Notes under the pieces: generated by a model
Databases searched by the model: none
What the model was told of the DNA's origin: nothing
Seen by the model: only the letters and a program-made list of their open reading frames with translations
Assembly (NCBI GenBank): GCA_964467615.1
Contig: CAYXRK010000033.1
Span: 1-32,210, forward strand
Reading direction: 5' to 3'
Length of the DNA: 32,210 nucleotides
Source of the DNA: CAYXRK01 sp964467615
GTDB lineage: Bacteria > Hydrogenedentota > Hydrogenedentia > Hydrogenedentales > GCA-2746185
In this document: positions 5,919 to 13,488 of the stretch, piece after piece
How positions within the stretch are numbered: the first letter of the stretch is position 1
Layout: the number at the start of each line of letters is the position of its first letter
Program-made: the position numbers and the translations under genes

Positions 5919-6352
5919 CGGTGCCCGCCGCGCAGCGCGCAGCCAGAGAGCCAGCGGCCGTCGCCGGAGACGTAGTGCTCTTTTTTCCAGACCGGGAGGC
6001 GGCGCTTGATTTCCTCGATCACGAAACGGCAGGCGGCGTACGCCTCGGCGCGATGCATGGCGCCGGCGGCGATGGCCACGCTGGCCTCTCCCACTTTGAG
6101 GCGTCCCGTGCGGTGCGCGACGGCCACACGCACAGGCCATCTCTTTTCCGTCGTGGCGGCGATGCGACTCAGTTCCTTCTCCGCGAGGGGGACGAAGCAG
6201 TCGTAGCTGACGGCTACAACCCGGCGTCCGGCGTGTACGGCGCGCACCGTGCCGACGAACGAAGTGACGGCACCGAGTTTAGGAGACGCAACGGCGCGTC
6301 CTAATGCCGCGACGTCGAGACGCGACGACGTCACGCGCGTCAACCGCCGCAT
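5915..6352 (-). CDS. moaE: Molybdopterin synthase large subunit MoaE
   Basis: 145 aa. With MoaD it forms molybdopterin synthase, which puts the dithiolene sulfurs into cyclic pyranopterin monophosphate. Diagnostic blocks are GAVTSFVGTVRA, VAVAHRTGRLKVGEASVAIA, HRAEAYAACRFVIEEIKRRLP and the active-site lysine motif VWKKEHY. Length is normal for the family. It overlaps moaD by 13 bases and its stop overlaps the next start (ATGA). Confidence 0.96.
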   Translation of the reverse strand: MRRLTRVTSSRLDVAALGRAVASPKLGAVTSFVGTVRAVHAGRRVVAVSYDCFVPLAEKELSRIAATTEKRWPVRVAVAHRTGRLKVGEASVAIAAGAMHRAEAYAACRFVIEEIKRRLPVWKKEHYVSGDGRWLSGCALRGGHR

Positions 6353-6582
6353 ACCGGGGGAAGGACGGCCAGGCGCCCTTTGGGAAGGCGCTCCGTGGGT
6401 GACAGCACTTCGTCGGCGCCGGCCAGGGCGCAGCCTTGTAGAAGTTCGGCGTTGGATCCGAAAGAGATTTTAAGCGCGGACAGCGCTTGTCGGGCGGTGG
6501 CGGAATGAGGCAAATCTAATGAAACATAATTGCCGTGGCCGGCGTCGCGCAGGCGACCGTATAATTCGATTTTTCGCTTCAA
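6340..6582 (-). CDS. moaD: Molybdopterin synthase sulfur-carrier MoaD
   Basis: An 80-aa ubiquitin-like sulfur carrier whose C-terminus is thiocarboxylated before sulfur transfer to the MoaE-bound substrate. The sequence ends LAVLPPVCGG with the required terminal Gly-Gly, and DEVLSPTERLPKGRLAVLPP is the typical end of the fold. The start codon is TTG at 6582, chosen because it overlaps the stop of the upstream moaC-mog gene (TTGA) and gives the expected N-terminal beta strand MKRKIELYGRLRD. Confidence 0.94.
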   Translation of the reverse strand: MKRKIELYGRLRDAGHGNYVSLDLPHSATARQALSALKISFGSNAELLQGCALAGADEVLSPTERLPKGRLAVLPPVCGG

Positions 6583-7526
6583 TGGTTTCCGCCGCGGGCG
6601 ACGTGGACCGCGTGAGGGAGAAGGTTGGAGAGAACGGCGAGGCCGTCGCGCACGCCGCCGGGGCTGCCGGGGAGGGCGATGATGATGCAGGGGCCGAGTT
6701 GGCCGGCGATGGAGCGGGATAAGGACGCCGTCGCGGGGCCGCCGGCGGCGCGCAAGGCTTCTCCAATACCTGGGATGATGCGGTCGGAAACGGCAATGAC
6801 GGCTTCCGGGGTTACGTCGCGAGGGGAGAGGCCGGTGCCGCCGGTTAGGACGATAATCGCCGCGCTGCGCGCGGCGTTTCGGATCTTTTGTTCGATGACG
6901 GATTGATCGTCGGGAACGACAACGGAATTTGCGGTGGAAAAGCCCAACGACTTGAGACCGGCAACCAACATAGGCCCAGTTTTGTCAGTGTAGACGCCCT
7001 TGTAAGCGCGATCGCTCACAGTCAGCACGGCTGCACGGCCGAGCGTACGGATTTGTTTGGCCGCCTTCGGCGGCGTGGCGTTTTTGGGATGGCGCCATAA
7101 ACCTTTTTTACCGCCATCCTTGAACTCGAGACGAACGGCAACGATTTCTAGGGCTGGATCGACGGGCTTTATCAAATCGTATAGGCATAACAAAGCGCCC
7201 ATGGCACCCGTTAAGGCTTCCATCTCAACGCCGGTTTTCGCCGCTATCGCGGCGGTGCACCTTACGTGCGCACCGGGAAGAGCTTCGTCGAGGTTTATAT
7301 CCACGGCAACGGAATCCAACGACAAAGGATGGCAAAGGGGCAATAGTTCCGAGGTTTTTTTGGCCGCCATGATTCCCGCGGCTTGAGCTAGGCCTATCGC
7401 GTCGCCTTTCGGCAAACGGCCTGATTTGAGCAATGCAAAGGCACGATGACTCATCGTTAACGTACCAACCGCCGCTGCGCGGCGGTTGGTCGTTTTTTTC
7501 ACTGATACATCGGCCATGTTGATCAT
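6579..7526 (-). CDS. moaCB: MoaC-MoaB/Mog fusion: cPMP synthase and molybdopterin adenylyltransferase-type domain
   Basis: 315 aa with two domains. Residues about 15-150 are MoaC, which with MoaA turns GTP into cPMP: GTLTMSHRAFALLKSG, SELLPLCHPL, GVEMEALTGAMGALLCLYDLIK. Residues about 160-310 are MoaB/MogA, which adenylylates molybdopterin: AAVLTVSDRAYKGVYTDKTGP, VLTGGTGLSPRDVTPEA, ALPGSPGGVRDGL. Natural MoaC-MoaB fusions are known in several bacteria. The ATG at 7526 shares one base with the moaA stop; an in-frame ATG at 7517 is a possible alternative. The fusion gives the operon both an early and a late step of cofactor synthesis in one polypeptide. No moeA is seen in the window. Confidence 0.95.
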   Translation of the reverse strand: MINMADVSVKKTTNRRAAAVGTLTMSHRAFALLKSGRLPKGDAIGLAQAAGIMAAKKTSELLPLCHPLSLDSVAVDINLDEALPGAHVRCTAAIAAKTGVEMEALTGAMGALLCLYDLIKPVDPALEIVAVRLEFKDGGKKGLWRHPKNATPPKAAKQIRTLGRAAVLTVSDRAYKGVYTDKTGPMLVAGLKSLGFSTANSVVVPDDQSVIEQKIRNAARSAAIIVLTGGTGLSPRDVTPEAVIAVSDRIIPGIGEALRAAGGPATASLSRSIAGQLGPCIIIALPGSPGGVRDGLAVLSNLLPHAVHVARGGNH

Positions 7527-8500
7527 TAGCCGCCCATCATCGCGAAGTGTCGCGCGTCCCCAACCTTCCCTTCGGGAAGGTAATGGGAAACTTCTTTGAG
7601 TCCCAATAAATTTTTGACCCGCTCTTGAAGTTCCGGAGCTTGCTCGTCATTTTTTAAAAATTCCCGGAGCGAGTGCTCGCCTTCCGAAAAAAGACATAAG
7701 CGTAGGCGACCCCGACTTGTCACTCGAAGACGATTGCATGAGGCGCAAAAATCATTGGCGTAGGGCGCGATCACCCCGATTGTTCCTTTATAACCTTCCT
7801 TGATGAATGAGCGGGCGGGGCCGTCGCCTTCCTGGCGCGCGCGTTCATCCCAGCCGTTTTTAAACAACCAGGCGACCAAGGTCTCAGCTTTAAGATGTCT
7901 GGCGGCGAAAAAATCGGCGTTGTCGGCTGTCGGCATCAGTTCGATGAAGCGCACGCCGATCGGTCTCTCGCGGGCCAGCTCGACGAATCGTCCGAATTCG
8001 TCTTCGTTGAGGCCTCTCATCAGGACCGCGTTGATCTTCGTCTCAAGGCCGAGATCGAGGCAGAGGTCGATTCCGGCAAGGACGCCGTCCAATGCATCCT
8101 TGCCCGTGATCGCGGCGAAGCGAGTTTGGTCGAGGCTGTCGACGCTGACGTTGACCGCGGCCACGCCGGCGCGTTTAAGCTCGCCGGCGAGCTCGGCCAA
8201 ACGGAAGCCGTTCGTCGAAAGGGCGACGCGGCGCACACCCGGCGCGCGCGCGACGGTCGCAGCGATCTCGACGATATCCGTCCGGACGGTGGGTTCGCCT
8301 CCGGTCAAGCGCACTTTCCAGAATCCGAGGCCGGCGAAGGCGCCGACGAGACGCCCGATCTCGGCGACGCTCAGCGGGGAATCGGTTTCGTGCTTGTGGT
8401 AGCCGTTGGGCAGGCAGTACTGGCAGCGGAAATTACAGACGTCTTCGACCGAAAGCCGAAGGTAATGAAAGGACCGGCCAAAGCCGTCGACAAGCGCCAT
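7526..8500 (-). CDS. moaA: GTP 3',8-cyclase MoaA (radical SAM)
   Basis: A 324-aa cytoplasmic radical SAM enzyme that performs the first step of molybdenum cofactor synthesis, with MoaC. The N-terminal cluster CNFRCQYC (C22, C26, C29) binds the SAM cluster. VRLTGGEPTVR is the SAM-binding GGEP motif, and CASCNRLRVTSRGRLRLC supplies the second 4Fe-4S cluster. The protein ends MMGG, the C-terminal Gly-Gly needed for activity in this family. The ATG at 8500 directly abuts the citrate synthase stop (TAA ATG), so it is cotranscribed from upstream. Confidence 0.97.
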   Translation of the reverse strand: MALVDGFGRSFHYLRLSVEDVCNFRCQYCLPNGYHKHETDSPLSVAEIGRLVGAFAGLGFWKVRLTGGEPTVRTDIVEIAATVARAPGVRRVALSTNGFRLAELAGELKRAGVAAVNVSVDSLDQTRFAAITGKDALDGVLAGIDLCLDLGLETKINAVLMRGLNEDEFGRFVELARERPIGVRFIELMPTADNADFFAARHLKAETLVAWLFKNGWDERARQEGDGPARSFIKEGYKGTIGVIAPYANDFCASCNRLRVTSRGRLRLCLFSEGEHSLREFLKNDEQAPELQERVKNLLGLKEVSHYLPEGKVGDARHFAMMGG

Positions 8501-9658
8501 TTAACGGTCGAGCGTTAGGCCTTGGGGACCGACGTACAGCGACTGGGGCCGGATCAGGCGATCCTGGACATGCTGTTCCATCACGTGTCCGCACCAGCCC
8601 GCCGCGCGGCCGCAGGCGAACATGGAAACGAATTGGTCGGGCTGAAGGCCGATCGACTGCAGGACCAAGGCGGTGTAGAACTCGACGTTGGTCTTGAGAT
8701 TTCGGCCGGGCTTGAGCTCCTCGAGGACTCGAACCGCGGTTTTCTCCACGGCGCGCGCGAGGTCGTAGAGCTTGGCGTTCTGCAGGTGGGCGCCGGCCAT
8801 CTCCTGGGCGGTCTTGGCGAGCACCTCGGCGCGGGGATCGCGCACTTTGTAGACGCGGTGTCCGAAGCCCATGATGCGGCGGCCTTCCTTGATTTCGTTG
8901 CGCAGCCAGGCCTCGGCCTTGTCCGCGGTTTTGATGTCGACGAGCATGTCGAGCACGGGGCCGGGGGCCCCGCCGTGCAGCGGGCCCTTGAGCGCGCCGA
9001 CGGCGCCGGTCACCGCGCTGACCATGTCGGAGCGCGTCGAGGCGATCACGCGCGCGGTGAACGTCGAGGCGTTCATGCCGTGGTCGGAGACGGTCACCCA
9101 GTAGGTCTCCAAGGCCTTGGCGGCCATTGGGTCGGGCTCGACGCCGAAAGTCATGTACAGGAAGTTGGCGGCAAGGCTCAAGTCGGCGCGAGGCGCGATC
9201 GGCTCCAAGCCCGCGCGAAGGCGCGAGTGCGCGGCGATCACGGTCGGAAAGCGGGAGAGCAGGCGCTTGGCCAGCGCCAAGTCGCCGGCCGGGGAGATGT
9301 CGTTGGGGTTGGACACGTCGAGCGATAGGGTTGCGCAGGCCATGCGCAGGGCGTCGATGGGCGGGGCGTTGCGCGCGGTCTTGATAATCTCGAGCGTCTC
9401 GGGGCGTAGGGCGCGGTATCCGGCGAGCTCTTTTTGAATGCCGGGAGCCTCGTCGGTGGACGGGAGATGTCCGTTCCAGAGAAGCATCGCGGCTTCTTCG
9501 ATGGAGACCTTGCTCGCGAACTCCTCGACGGAATAGCCGGCGATGATCAGCACTCCGTTCTGGCCGTCGACCATGCTGAGCTTGGTCTCGGTGGCGACGA
9601 CGCCTTCAAGACCGGGTCGAACCTGAGAAGAAGAAGTGGAAGCGGTGGGAGCGGCCAT
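8501..9658 (-). CDS. Citrate synthase
   Basis: A 385-aa enzyme that joins oxaloacetate and acetyl-CoA (a 2-methylcitrate synthase cannot be excluded). Active-site blocks are SDHGMNASTFTARVIAST, LKGPLHGGAPGPVLDML and MGFGHRVYKVRDPRA. The third block reads TNVEFYTALVLQSIGL, so the usual catalytic Asp of the NVDFY motif is Glu. I recall the Glu form in some actinobacterial-type homologues. The ATG at 9658 is set by GGAGGT 8 nt upstream; the open frame continues to 9934 but that is read-through opposite to the deaminase gene. It lies 67 bases after the 8-oxoguanine deaminase gene and abuts moaA, an unusual setting for a TCA-cycle enzyme. Confidence 0.93.
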   Translation of the reverse strand: MAAPTASTSSSQVRPGLEGVVATETKLSMVDGQNGVLIIAGYSVEEFASKVSIEEAAMLLWNGHLPSTDEAPGIQKELAGYRALRPETLEIIKTARNAPPIDALRMACATLSLDVSNPNDISPAGDLALAKRLLSRFPTVIAAHSRLRAGLEPIAPRADLSLAANFLYMTFGVEPDPMAAKALETYWVTVSDHGMNASTFTARVIASTRSDMVSAVTGAVGALKGPLHGGAPGPVLDMLVDIKTADKAEAWLRNEIKEGRRIMGFGHRVYKVRDPRAEVLAKTAQEMAGAHLQNAKLYDLARAVEKTAVRVLEELKPGRNLKTNVEFYTALVLQSIGLQPDQFVSMFACGRAAGWCGHVMEQHVQDRLIRPQSLYVGPQGLTLDR

Positions 9659-9725
9659 GTTGACTAACCTCCGGAGTTTGAGCGACGCCGACGAGCAGGA
9701 TACCACTTTAAGCGCCTCGGGGTCA

Positions 9726-11099
9726 TCACGCGATCGCGCCCGCCTTGCGCAGAAGATCGAGGCAGGCGGCGTTGGCCCGGCGGGTGAGGTCGCCCTCGTC
9801 GGCGTTCTTGAGGCGTCCGTCCTCGACGACGACGTGTCCGTTGACGATGGTCCACTTGGTCCGGTGGCCCGCGCCGCAGAAAAGAAGGGAGGCGACGGGA
9901 TCGCCGGCTGAGCCGGCGTAGTCGAGGCGGTCAACGTCGAAGATCGCGAGATCGGCGGCTTTTCCTGCCGCGATCATGCCGATGTCGTCGCGACCGAGGA
10001 CGGAGGCGCCGCCTCGAGTGGCCATGCGCAGGGCTTCGCGCGCGGGCATTGACCCCACGCCGGATTTGACGCGATGGACGAGCATCGCTTGGCGGGCTTC
10101 GGCCAGCATGTCCGAGGTGTCATTGGACGCCGAACCGTCCACGGCCAAGCCCACGGAAACGGAGGCGTCGAGATATTGACGGACCGGCGGAACGCCCGAA
10201 CCGAGGCGAAGATTGGAGGAAGGGCAATGCGCGATGCCGACTTTCGCCTTGGCCAAACGGCGAATATCCTCTTCGTTGACGTGAACCATGTGCGCCAGCC
10301 AAACATTTGAATCGAGCCATCCCAGCGATTCGATGAAGTCGATCGGACGAAGCTTGTACTTTTCAAGACAGTACTTTTCTTCATCCAACGTCTCGCACAG
10401 ATGCGTATGCATGCGCACGCCCCATTTTTTCGCCTGGGCCGCCGTCTCTTTCATGAGCTCGGTTGAGACCGAGAACGGAGCGCAAGGCGCCAGACCAACT
10501 TGGATCATGGCGTAGGGGCCCTTGTCGTGATGTGCCTTGATCAGGCGTTCGCCGTCGCGAAGAATCTCTTCCTCGGCCTGGGTGCAGTCATCTGGAGGTA
10601 GGCCGCCTTTTGAAACGCCCACAGACATCGACCCGCGCGTGGCGTGGAAACGGATGCCGAGCGAGCGAGCCGCGTCGATTTGGGCGTCGACGAGGCCGGT
10701 GAGGCCGCGGGGGTATAAGTAGGTGTGATCGGATGACGTCGTGCAGCCGGTGAGCAGAAGCTCGCCCAGGCCGACCTGCGCGCCGAGAGCCGCGTACTCC
10801 GGCGTGAGGTGTCGCCAAACGCCATAATGATAGACGAGCCAGTCGAAGAGCTTGGCGTTCTGCGCGGCGGGTGTCGCGCGCGTGAGCGTCTGGCACAGAT
10901 GATGATGCGTGTTGACCATGCCCGGGATCACCACGCAGCCGCGCGCGTCCAGGACCTGGGCGTCGTCGGCTTCGATATCCTTGCCCACGGACACGATCAC
11001 GCGGCCGCGGATGAGGATGTCCGCGCCGGCCAATTCCGTGCCGGCGTCGTCCATCGTCGCGATGCGCAGGGCGTTTTTGATCAGCAGCGGGGGGCGCAT
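9726..11099 (-). CDS. 8-oxoguanine deaminase-like amidohydrolase
   Basis: A 457-aa metal-dependent amidohydrolase of the COG0402 group. 8-Oxoguanine deaminase turns 8-oxoguanine into urate and ammonia. The family-specific block HHHLCQTLTRATPAAQNAKL, followed by LFDWL, and TGCTTSSDHTYLYPRG are close to characterised 8-oxoguanine deaminases. Metal and catalytic residues are visible: H65 and H67, H233 with E236 (HTHLCETLDEE), H270/H273 (LAHMVH), H291 and D321 (AVDGSASND). A guanine deaminase or triazine hydrolase is the alternative. It leads the moa operon from a near-consensus promoter. Because it yields urate directly, it gives the pathway an entry that bypasses xanthine dehydrogenase. Confidence 0.87.
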   Translation of the reverse strand: MRPPLLIKNALRIATMDDAGTELAGADILIRGRVIVSVGKDIEADDAQVLDARGCVVIPGMVNTHHHLCQTLTRATPAAQNAKLFDWLVYHYGVWRHLTPEYAALGAQVGLGELLLTGCTTSSDHTYLYPRGLTGLVDAQIDAARSLGIRFHATRGSMSVGVSKGGLPPDDCTQAEEEILRDGERLIKAHHDKGPYAMIQVGLAPCAPFSVSTELMKETAAQAKKWGVRMHTHLCETLDEEKYCLEKYKLRPIDFIESLGWLDSNVWLAHMVHVNEEDIRRLAKAKVGIAHCPSSNLRLGSGVPPVRQYLDASVSVGLAVDGSASNDTSDMLAEARQAMLVHRVKSGVGSMPAREALRMATRGGASVLGRDDIGMIAAGKAADLAIFDVDRLDYAGSAGDPVASLLFCGAGHRTKWTIVNGHVVVEDGRLKNADEGDLTRRANAACLDLLRKAGAIA

Positions 11100-11114
11100 A
11101 GGGCCAGTCTAGAT

Positions 11115-11143
11115 TAAATAGATGAGCCAGTCACCTATGTCAA
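11115..11143 (-). promoter_or_regulatory. Sigma-70-type promoter of the deaminase-citrate synthase-moa operon
   Basis: Minus strand: TTGACA (11143-11138), a 17-nt spacer, then TATTTA (11120-11115). The -10 lies 15 nt before the ATG at 11099, giving a leader of roughly 8 nt. The -35 overlaps the stop codon of the neighbouring unknown gene (11140-11142). Confidence 0.65.
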
Positions 11144-12081
11144 TATTTGAGACGCGACAGGTGGCCGAAAGCTCCGAAGGCCACCGGAATTCTCATTTGT
11201 TTAGCGAGAACCAGGAAATCATCAGCTGGGAGCCCGAGAAACAATTTATGATCCTGTTCGTTTTCTAGATATTTTTCGTAAGTCGAGAACGTGCTCATTT
11301 TATCATTAACGTTAAGATCTTCCCCGATAAAGAGAACACTTGTTGGTCTTGCCTCCTTGAGGTATTCCGTCAAAATCCCATAAAGTATTTTTTGTTCCCT
11401 GCAATCATCACGATAATAGATGGTATGGGATCCGGTTTCCTCAACACCGATGGCAATATTTGAGGCGTTTTGTGTTTTTCGGCTTGCGGCAAGAAACATC
11501 TCGATGTCCTGATAACCAAGCGACTTGACGACACCGATAGCCCTATCTATGTGGGTCTTGAAATCATCGAGAGCCGCTGTTTCCGAGGGATCGTCCATGT
11601 TGCTTCTTTGGACATCCGCAATAGTCAGCTTGATCGGCGTGGTGGAGATATATCGAATTGAGAGTGATTCCTGTAACGATGGAATTGCACCGTATATGTG
11701 TTGCGCCGCTCCATTAAGAATAATCAAGGCGCCTGGGCCATATTGTTTTAAATGGCTGTTTATAGCTTCTTGGATTTCTTGCCAGCTGGTGGTATCACGA
11801 CGAATGGCGGCCGCTCTGGTCTCGGCGATGGCCCGACGATAAATAGCCGAAATCTTTGGATCGTTGAGATCAAACAGGGGCTTATCATCATTCAAGTAAC
11901 CCCTTTGCCGCAATTTCTCCACTAAGGAGTCAATTGAACTACGGTGTCCTGCGGATTTGGCCTTGCCGATCGCCTCTTGGAGAGCTTCTTCCTTCAATTC
12001 TTGGTTGTGGCCGATAGCGGGCACAAGCAGTAGTGTGGCCGCAGCCAAAAACATTAAGGAGTATTGGATTCTGATACGCAC
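11140..12081 (-). CDS. Secreted or membrane-anchored unknown protein, about 313 aa
   Basis: No family recognised. From the GTG at 12081 the N-terminus is a good signal peptide (MRIRIQYSLMFLAAATLLLVPAIG). The mature part is mixed helix/strand: a charged helix, a WQEIQEAINSHLKQYGPGALIIL region, GVEETGSHTIYYRDDC and RPTSVLFIGEDLNVNDK. It looks like an alpha/beta sandwich rather than repeats. The open frame reaches a TTG at 12135, but a good promoter (TTGACG-17-TACACT) lies inside that extension, so the start must be the GTG at 12081 (9 nt after the -10) or the ATG at 12054. Base composition is clearly AT-richer than its neighbours, which suggests acquisition. It sits between the two arms of the purine island and is divergent from xdhC. 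Confidence 0.6.
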   Translation of the reverse strand: MRIRIQYSLMFLAAATLLLVPAIGHNQELKEEALQEAIGKAKSAGHRSSIDSLVEKLRQRGYLNDDKPLFDLNDPKISAIYRRAIAETRAAAIRRDTTSWQEIQEAINSHLKQYGPGALIILNGAAQHIYGAIPSLQESLSIRYISTTPIKLTIADVQRSNMDDPSETAALDDFKTHIDRAIGVVKSLGYQDIEMFLAASRKTQNASNIAIGVEETGSHTIYYRDDCREQKILYGILTEYLKEARPTSVLFIGEDLNVNDKMSTFSTYEKYLENEQDHKLFLGLPADDFLVLAKQMRIPVAFGAFGHLSRLKY

Positions 12082-12090
12082 CTTAGCGTT

Positions 12091-12119
12091 AGTGTAGGAT
12101 GGTGGTCTGGTTTCGTCAA
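12091..12119 (-). promoter_or_regulatory. Sigma-70-type promoter of the secreted unknown gene
   Basis: Minus strand: TTGACG (12119-12114), a 17-nt spacer, TACACT (12096-12091). The -10 ends 9 nt before GTG 12081, so the transcript would be leaderless or nearly so. It is back to back with the xdhC promoter. Confidence 0.6.
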
Positions 12120-12144
12120 GGACGTTTATCTGCAATTAGTTAAG

Positions 12145-12150
12145 TAGAAT
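12145..12150 (+). promoter_or_regulatory. -10 box TAGAAT of the ureide operon
   Basis: TAGAAT ends 7 nt before the ATG of xdhC at 12158; no Shine-Dalgarno lies between. The same TAGAAT-N7-ATG arrangement precedes the symporter gene at 18345. No good -35 is seen. Confidence 0.45.
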
Positions 12151-12157
12151 TCGAATT

Positions 12158-12952
12158 ATGGAGCCGCTCTCTTTATCCGAATTTGCCTCGGGACTGCCCC
12201 GACCGGGCGTGCTGTGCACGCTGGCGAAGGTCGTCGGCTCCGCGCCCCAGGCGCCGGGTGCGAAGATGTGGGTCTGGACGGACGGATTCTCGGGCACCGT
12301 CGGGGGCGGCCGCTTCGAGGCTGAGATTCTCGCCGAGGCGCGCCGTATGATCGCGGACGCCCGCCCTGAGGCGTTTCTTAAGGAATACACGCTGTGCCGG
12401 GAGATGGGCCAATGCTGCGGCGGCAAGGCGACGATTTTTTATGAGCCCTGTCCTCGCCGGCGCGCCGTCCATATTTTCGGCGCGGGGCACGTGTCCCGCG
12501 CCTTGGCCGCGACGCTCGACGGCTTGGACTTGGAGGTCGTGGTGGCCGATCCTCGCCGGGAATGGGCCGAAGCTTCCGCGTTCCCATCCAAGACGCGCGT
12601 CCTGCGCGCCGATCCGTTGGCGCTCGCGGAGGCTGCCGGGTATGGATTGCTCGACGCGGTCTGCGTGATGACCAACGATCACGACTTGGACCTGAAGATT
12701 GTGGACATACTTCTGGATAAACCCTTGGGCTATCTTGGTTTGATCGGATCCATGCATAAGGCGCGTGTTTTCCGCTCGCGTCTGCCTCCACCGCGCCGTT
12801 TGCTGTGGGACAAGGCGATGCATTGTCCGATTGGCCGAAAGATTCACTCCAAGAATCCTAAAGCCATCGCGATCGCCATCGCCGCGGAGTTGCTGGATAA
12901 GTGGGCTTACCGCGTCCCCCTGGCTCGCCGCGAGGCCGGCATTCCCGCATGA
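12158..12952 (+). CDS. xdhC: XdhC-family molybdenum cofactor maturation factor
   Basis: 264 aa. XdhC-type proteins bind sulfurated molybdenum cofactor and insert it into xanthine dehydrogenase. The N-terminal XdhC domain has VVGSAPQAPGAKMWV, TVGGGRFEAEILAEAR and MGQCCGGKATIFYEP. The C-terminal Rossmann domain has AVHIFGAGHVSRALA (about 104-118), VVADPRREW, VCVMTNDHDLDLKIV and LGLIGSMHKARVFR. It is the first gene of the plus-strand ureide operon, although the dehydrogenase subunits are encoded in a separate minus-strand operon 9 kb away. Its stop overlaps the next ATG (ATGA). Confidence 0.93.
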   Translation: MEPLSLSEFASGLPRPGVLCTLAKVVGSAPQAPGAKMWVWTDGFSGTVGGGRFEAEILAEARRMIADARPEAFLKEYTLCREMGQCCGGKATIFYEPCPRRRAVHIFGAGHVSRALAATLDGLDLEVVVADPRREWAEASAFPSKTRVLRADPLALAEAAGYGLLDAVCVMTNDHDLDLKIVDILLDKPLGYLGLIGSMHKARVFRSRLPPPRRLLWDKAMHCPIGRKIHSKNPKAIAIAIAAELLDKWAYRVPLARREAGIPA

Positions 12953-13488
12953 CGGGCTTAAGGGTTTGCCTTCTCGCCGCCGGGCGCGGGACGCGGGCGG
13001 GCGGCCCCAAAGCCTGGGGCCCGTACGCCGGCAAGACGATGCTGGAGGCTCAGCTCGGCTTCCTGGCGACGGTGACCGCGCCTGAAAATATCTACATCGC
13101 GATCCAGAATGAATGGCTTGAACGCTGCCGGGCGCTGTCGCCGCGCGTGAACTGGGTCGTAGCCGATCCGGAAGGCACCCCGTTGTCCTCGCTGCAGGCA
13201 CTCTTGGCGGCGGCCCCGGTTTCGCGTTCGTTCGTTCTACATGTCGACATGCCGGTTTTCGACCTGCGCGTGTGGCAGGCGCTGGCCGCCGCTTCGGGCG
13301 ACGTCCTACCCGCGCACGAGGGCCGGCGCGGCCATCCCGTGCTTCTGACGCCGGCGAGTTTGTCCGAGGTCGCGCGTCTTGATCCCAAGACCGGCCGTCT
13401 CGACGTTTTTCTGCGCGCGCACCCAGCGACAGAGGTTCCGGTCGCCACCGACGTGATCTTCGCCAATCTCAACGAGGCGGCGAAGTGA
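12949..13488 (+). CDS. MobA/MocA-like nucleotidyltransferase
   Basis: 179 aa of the NTP-transferase fold. The N-terminus has the nucleotide-binding LLAAGRGTRAGGPKAWG, the metal-site aspartate is in VLHVDMPVFDLR (canonical DMP), and GRRGHPVLLTP is the usual later block. Family members (MocA, MobA) attach CMP or GMP to molybdopterin. Xanthine dehydrogenases of the Rhodobacter type use plain molybdopterin, whereas CO-dehydrogenase-type enzymes use the cytosine form, so this gene hints that the three-subunit enzyme here may use a dinucleotide cofactor. The start at 12949 is set by the ATGA overlap with xdhC; its own stop overlaps allB (GTGA). Confidence 0.85.
   Translation: MTGLRVCLLAAGRGTRAGGPKAWGPYAGKTMLEAQLGFLATVTAPENIYIAIQNEWLERCRALSPRVNWVVADPEGTPLSSLQALLAAAPVSRSFVLHVDMPVFDLRVWQALAAASGDVLPAHEGRRGHPVLLTPASLSEVARLDPKTGRLDVFLRAHPATEVPVATDVIFANLNEAAK

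Noticed and set aside
5919..6140. N-terminal extension of the sterol-desaturase-like protein
   Set aside because: Arg-rich read-through in moaE; the ATGA overlap at 5915-5918 gives a normal start.
9659..9934. N-terminal extension of citrate synthase
   Set aside because: Ser/Thr/Pro/Arg-rich read-through in the end of the deaminase gene; GGAGGT before the ATG at 9658 fixes the start.
12173..13201. 342-codon open frame opposite xdhC and the MocA-like gene
   Set aside because: Arg/Pro-rich antisense translation crossing two well supported genes; no ribosome site and no motif.
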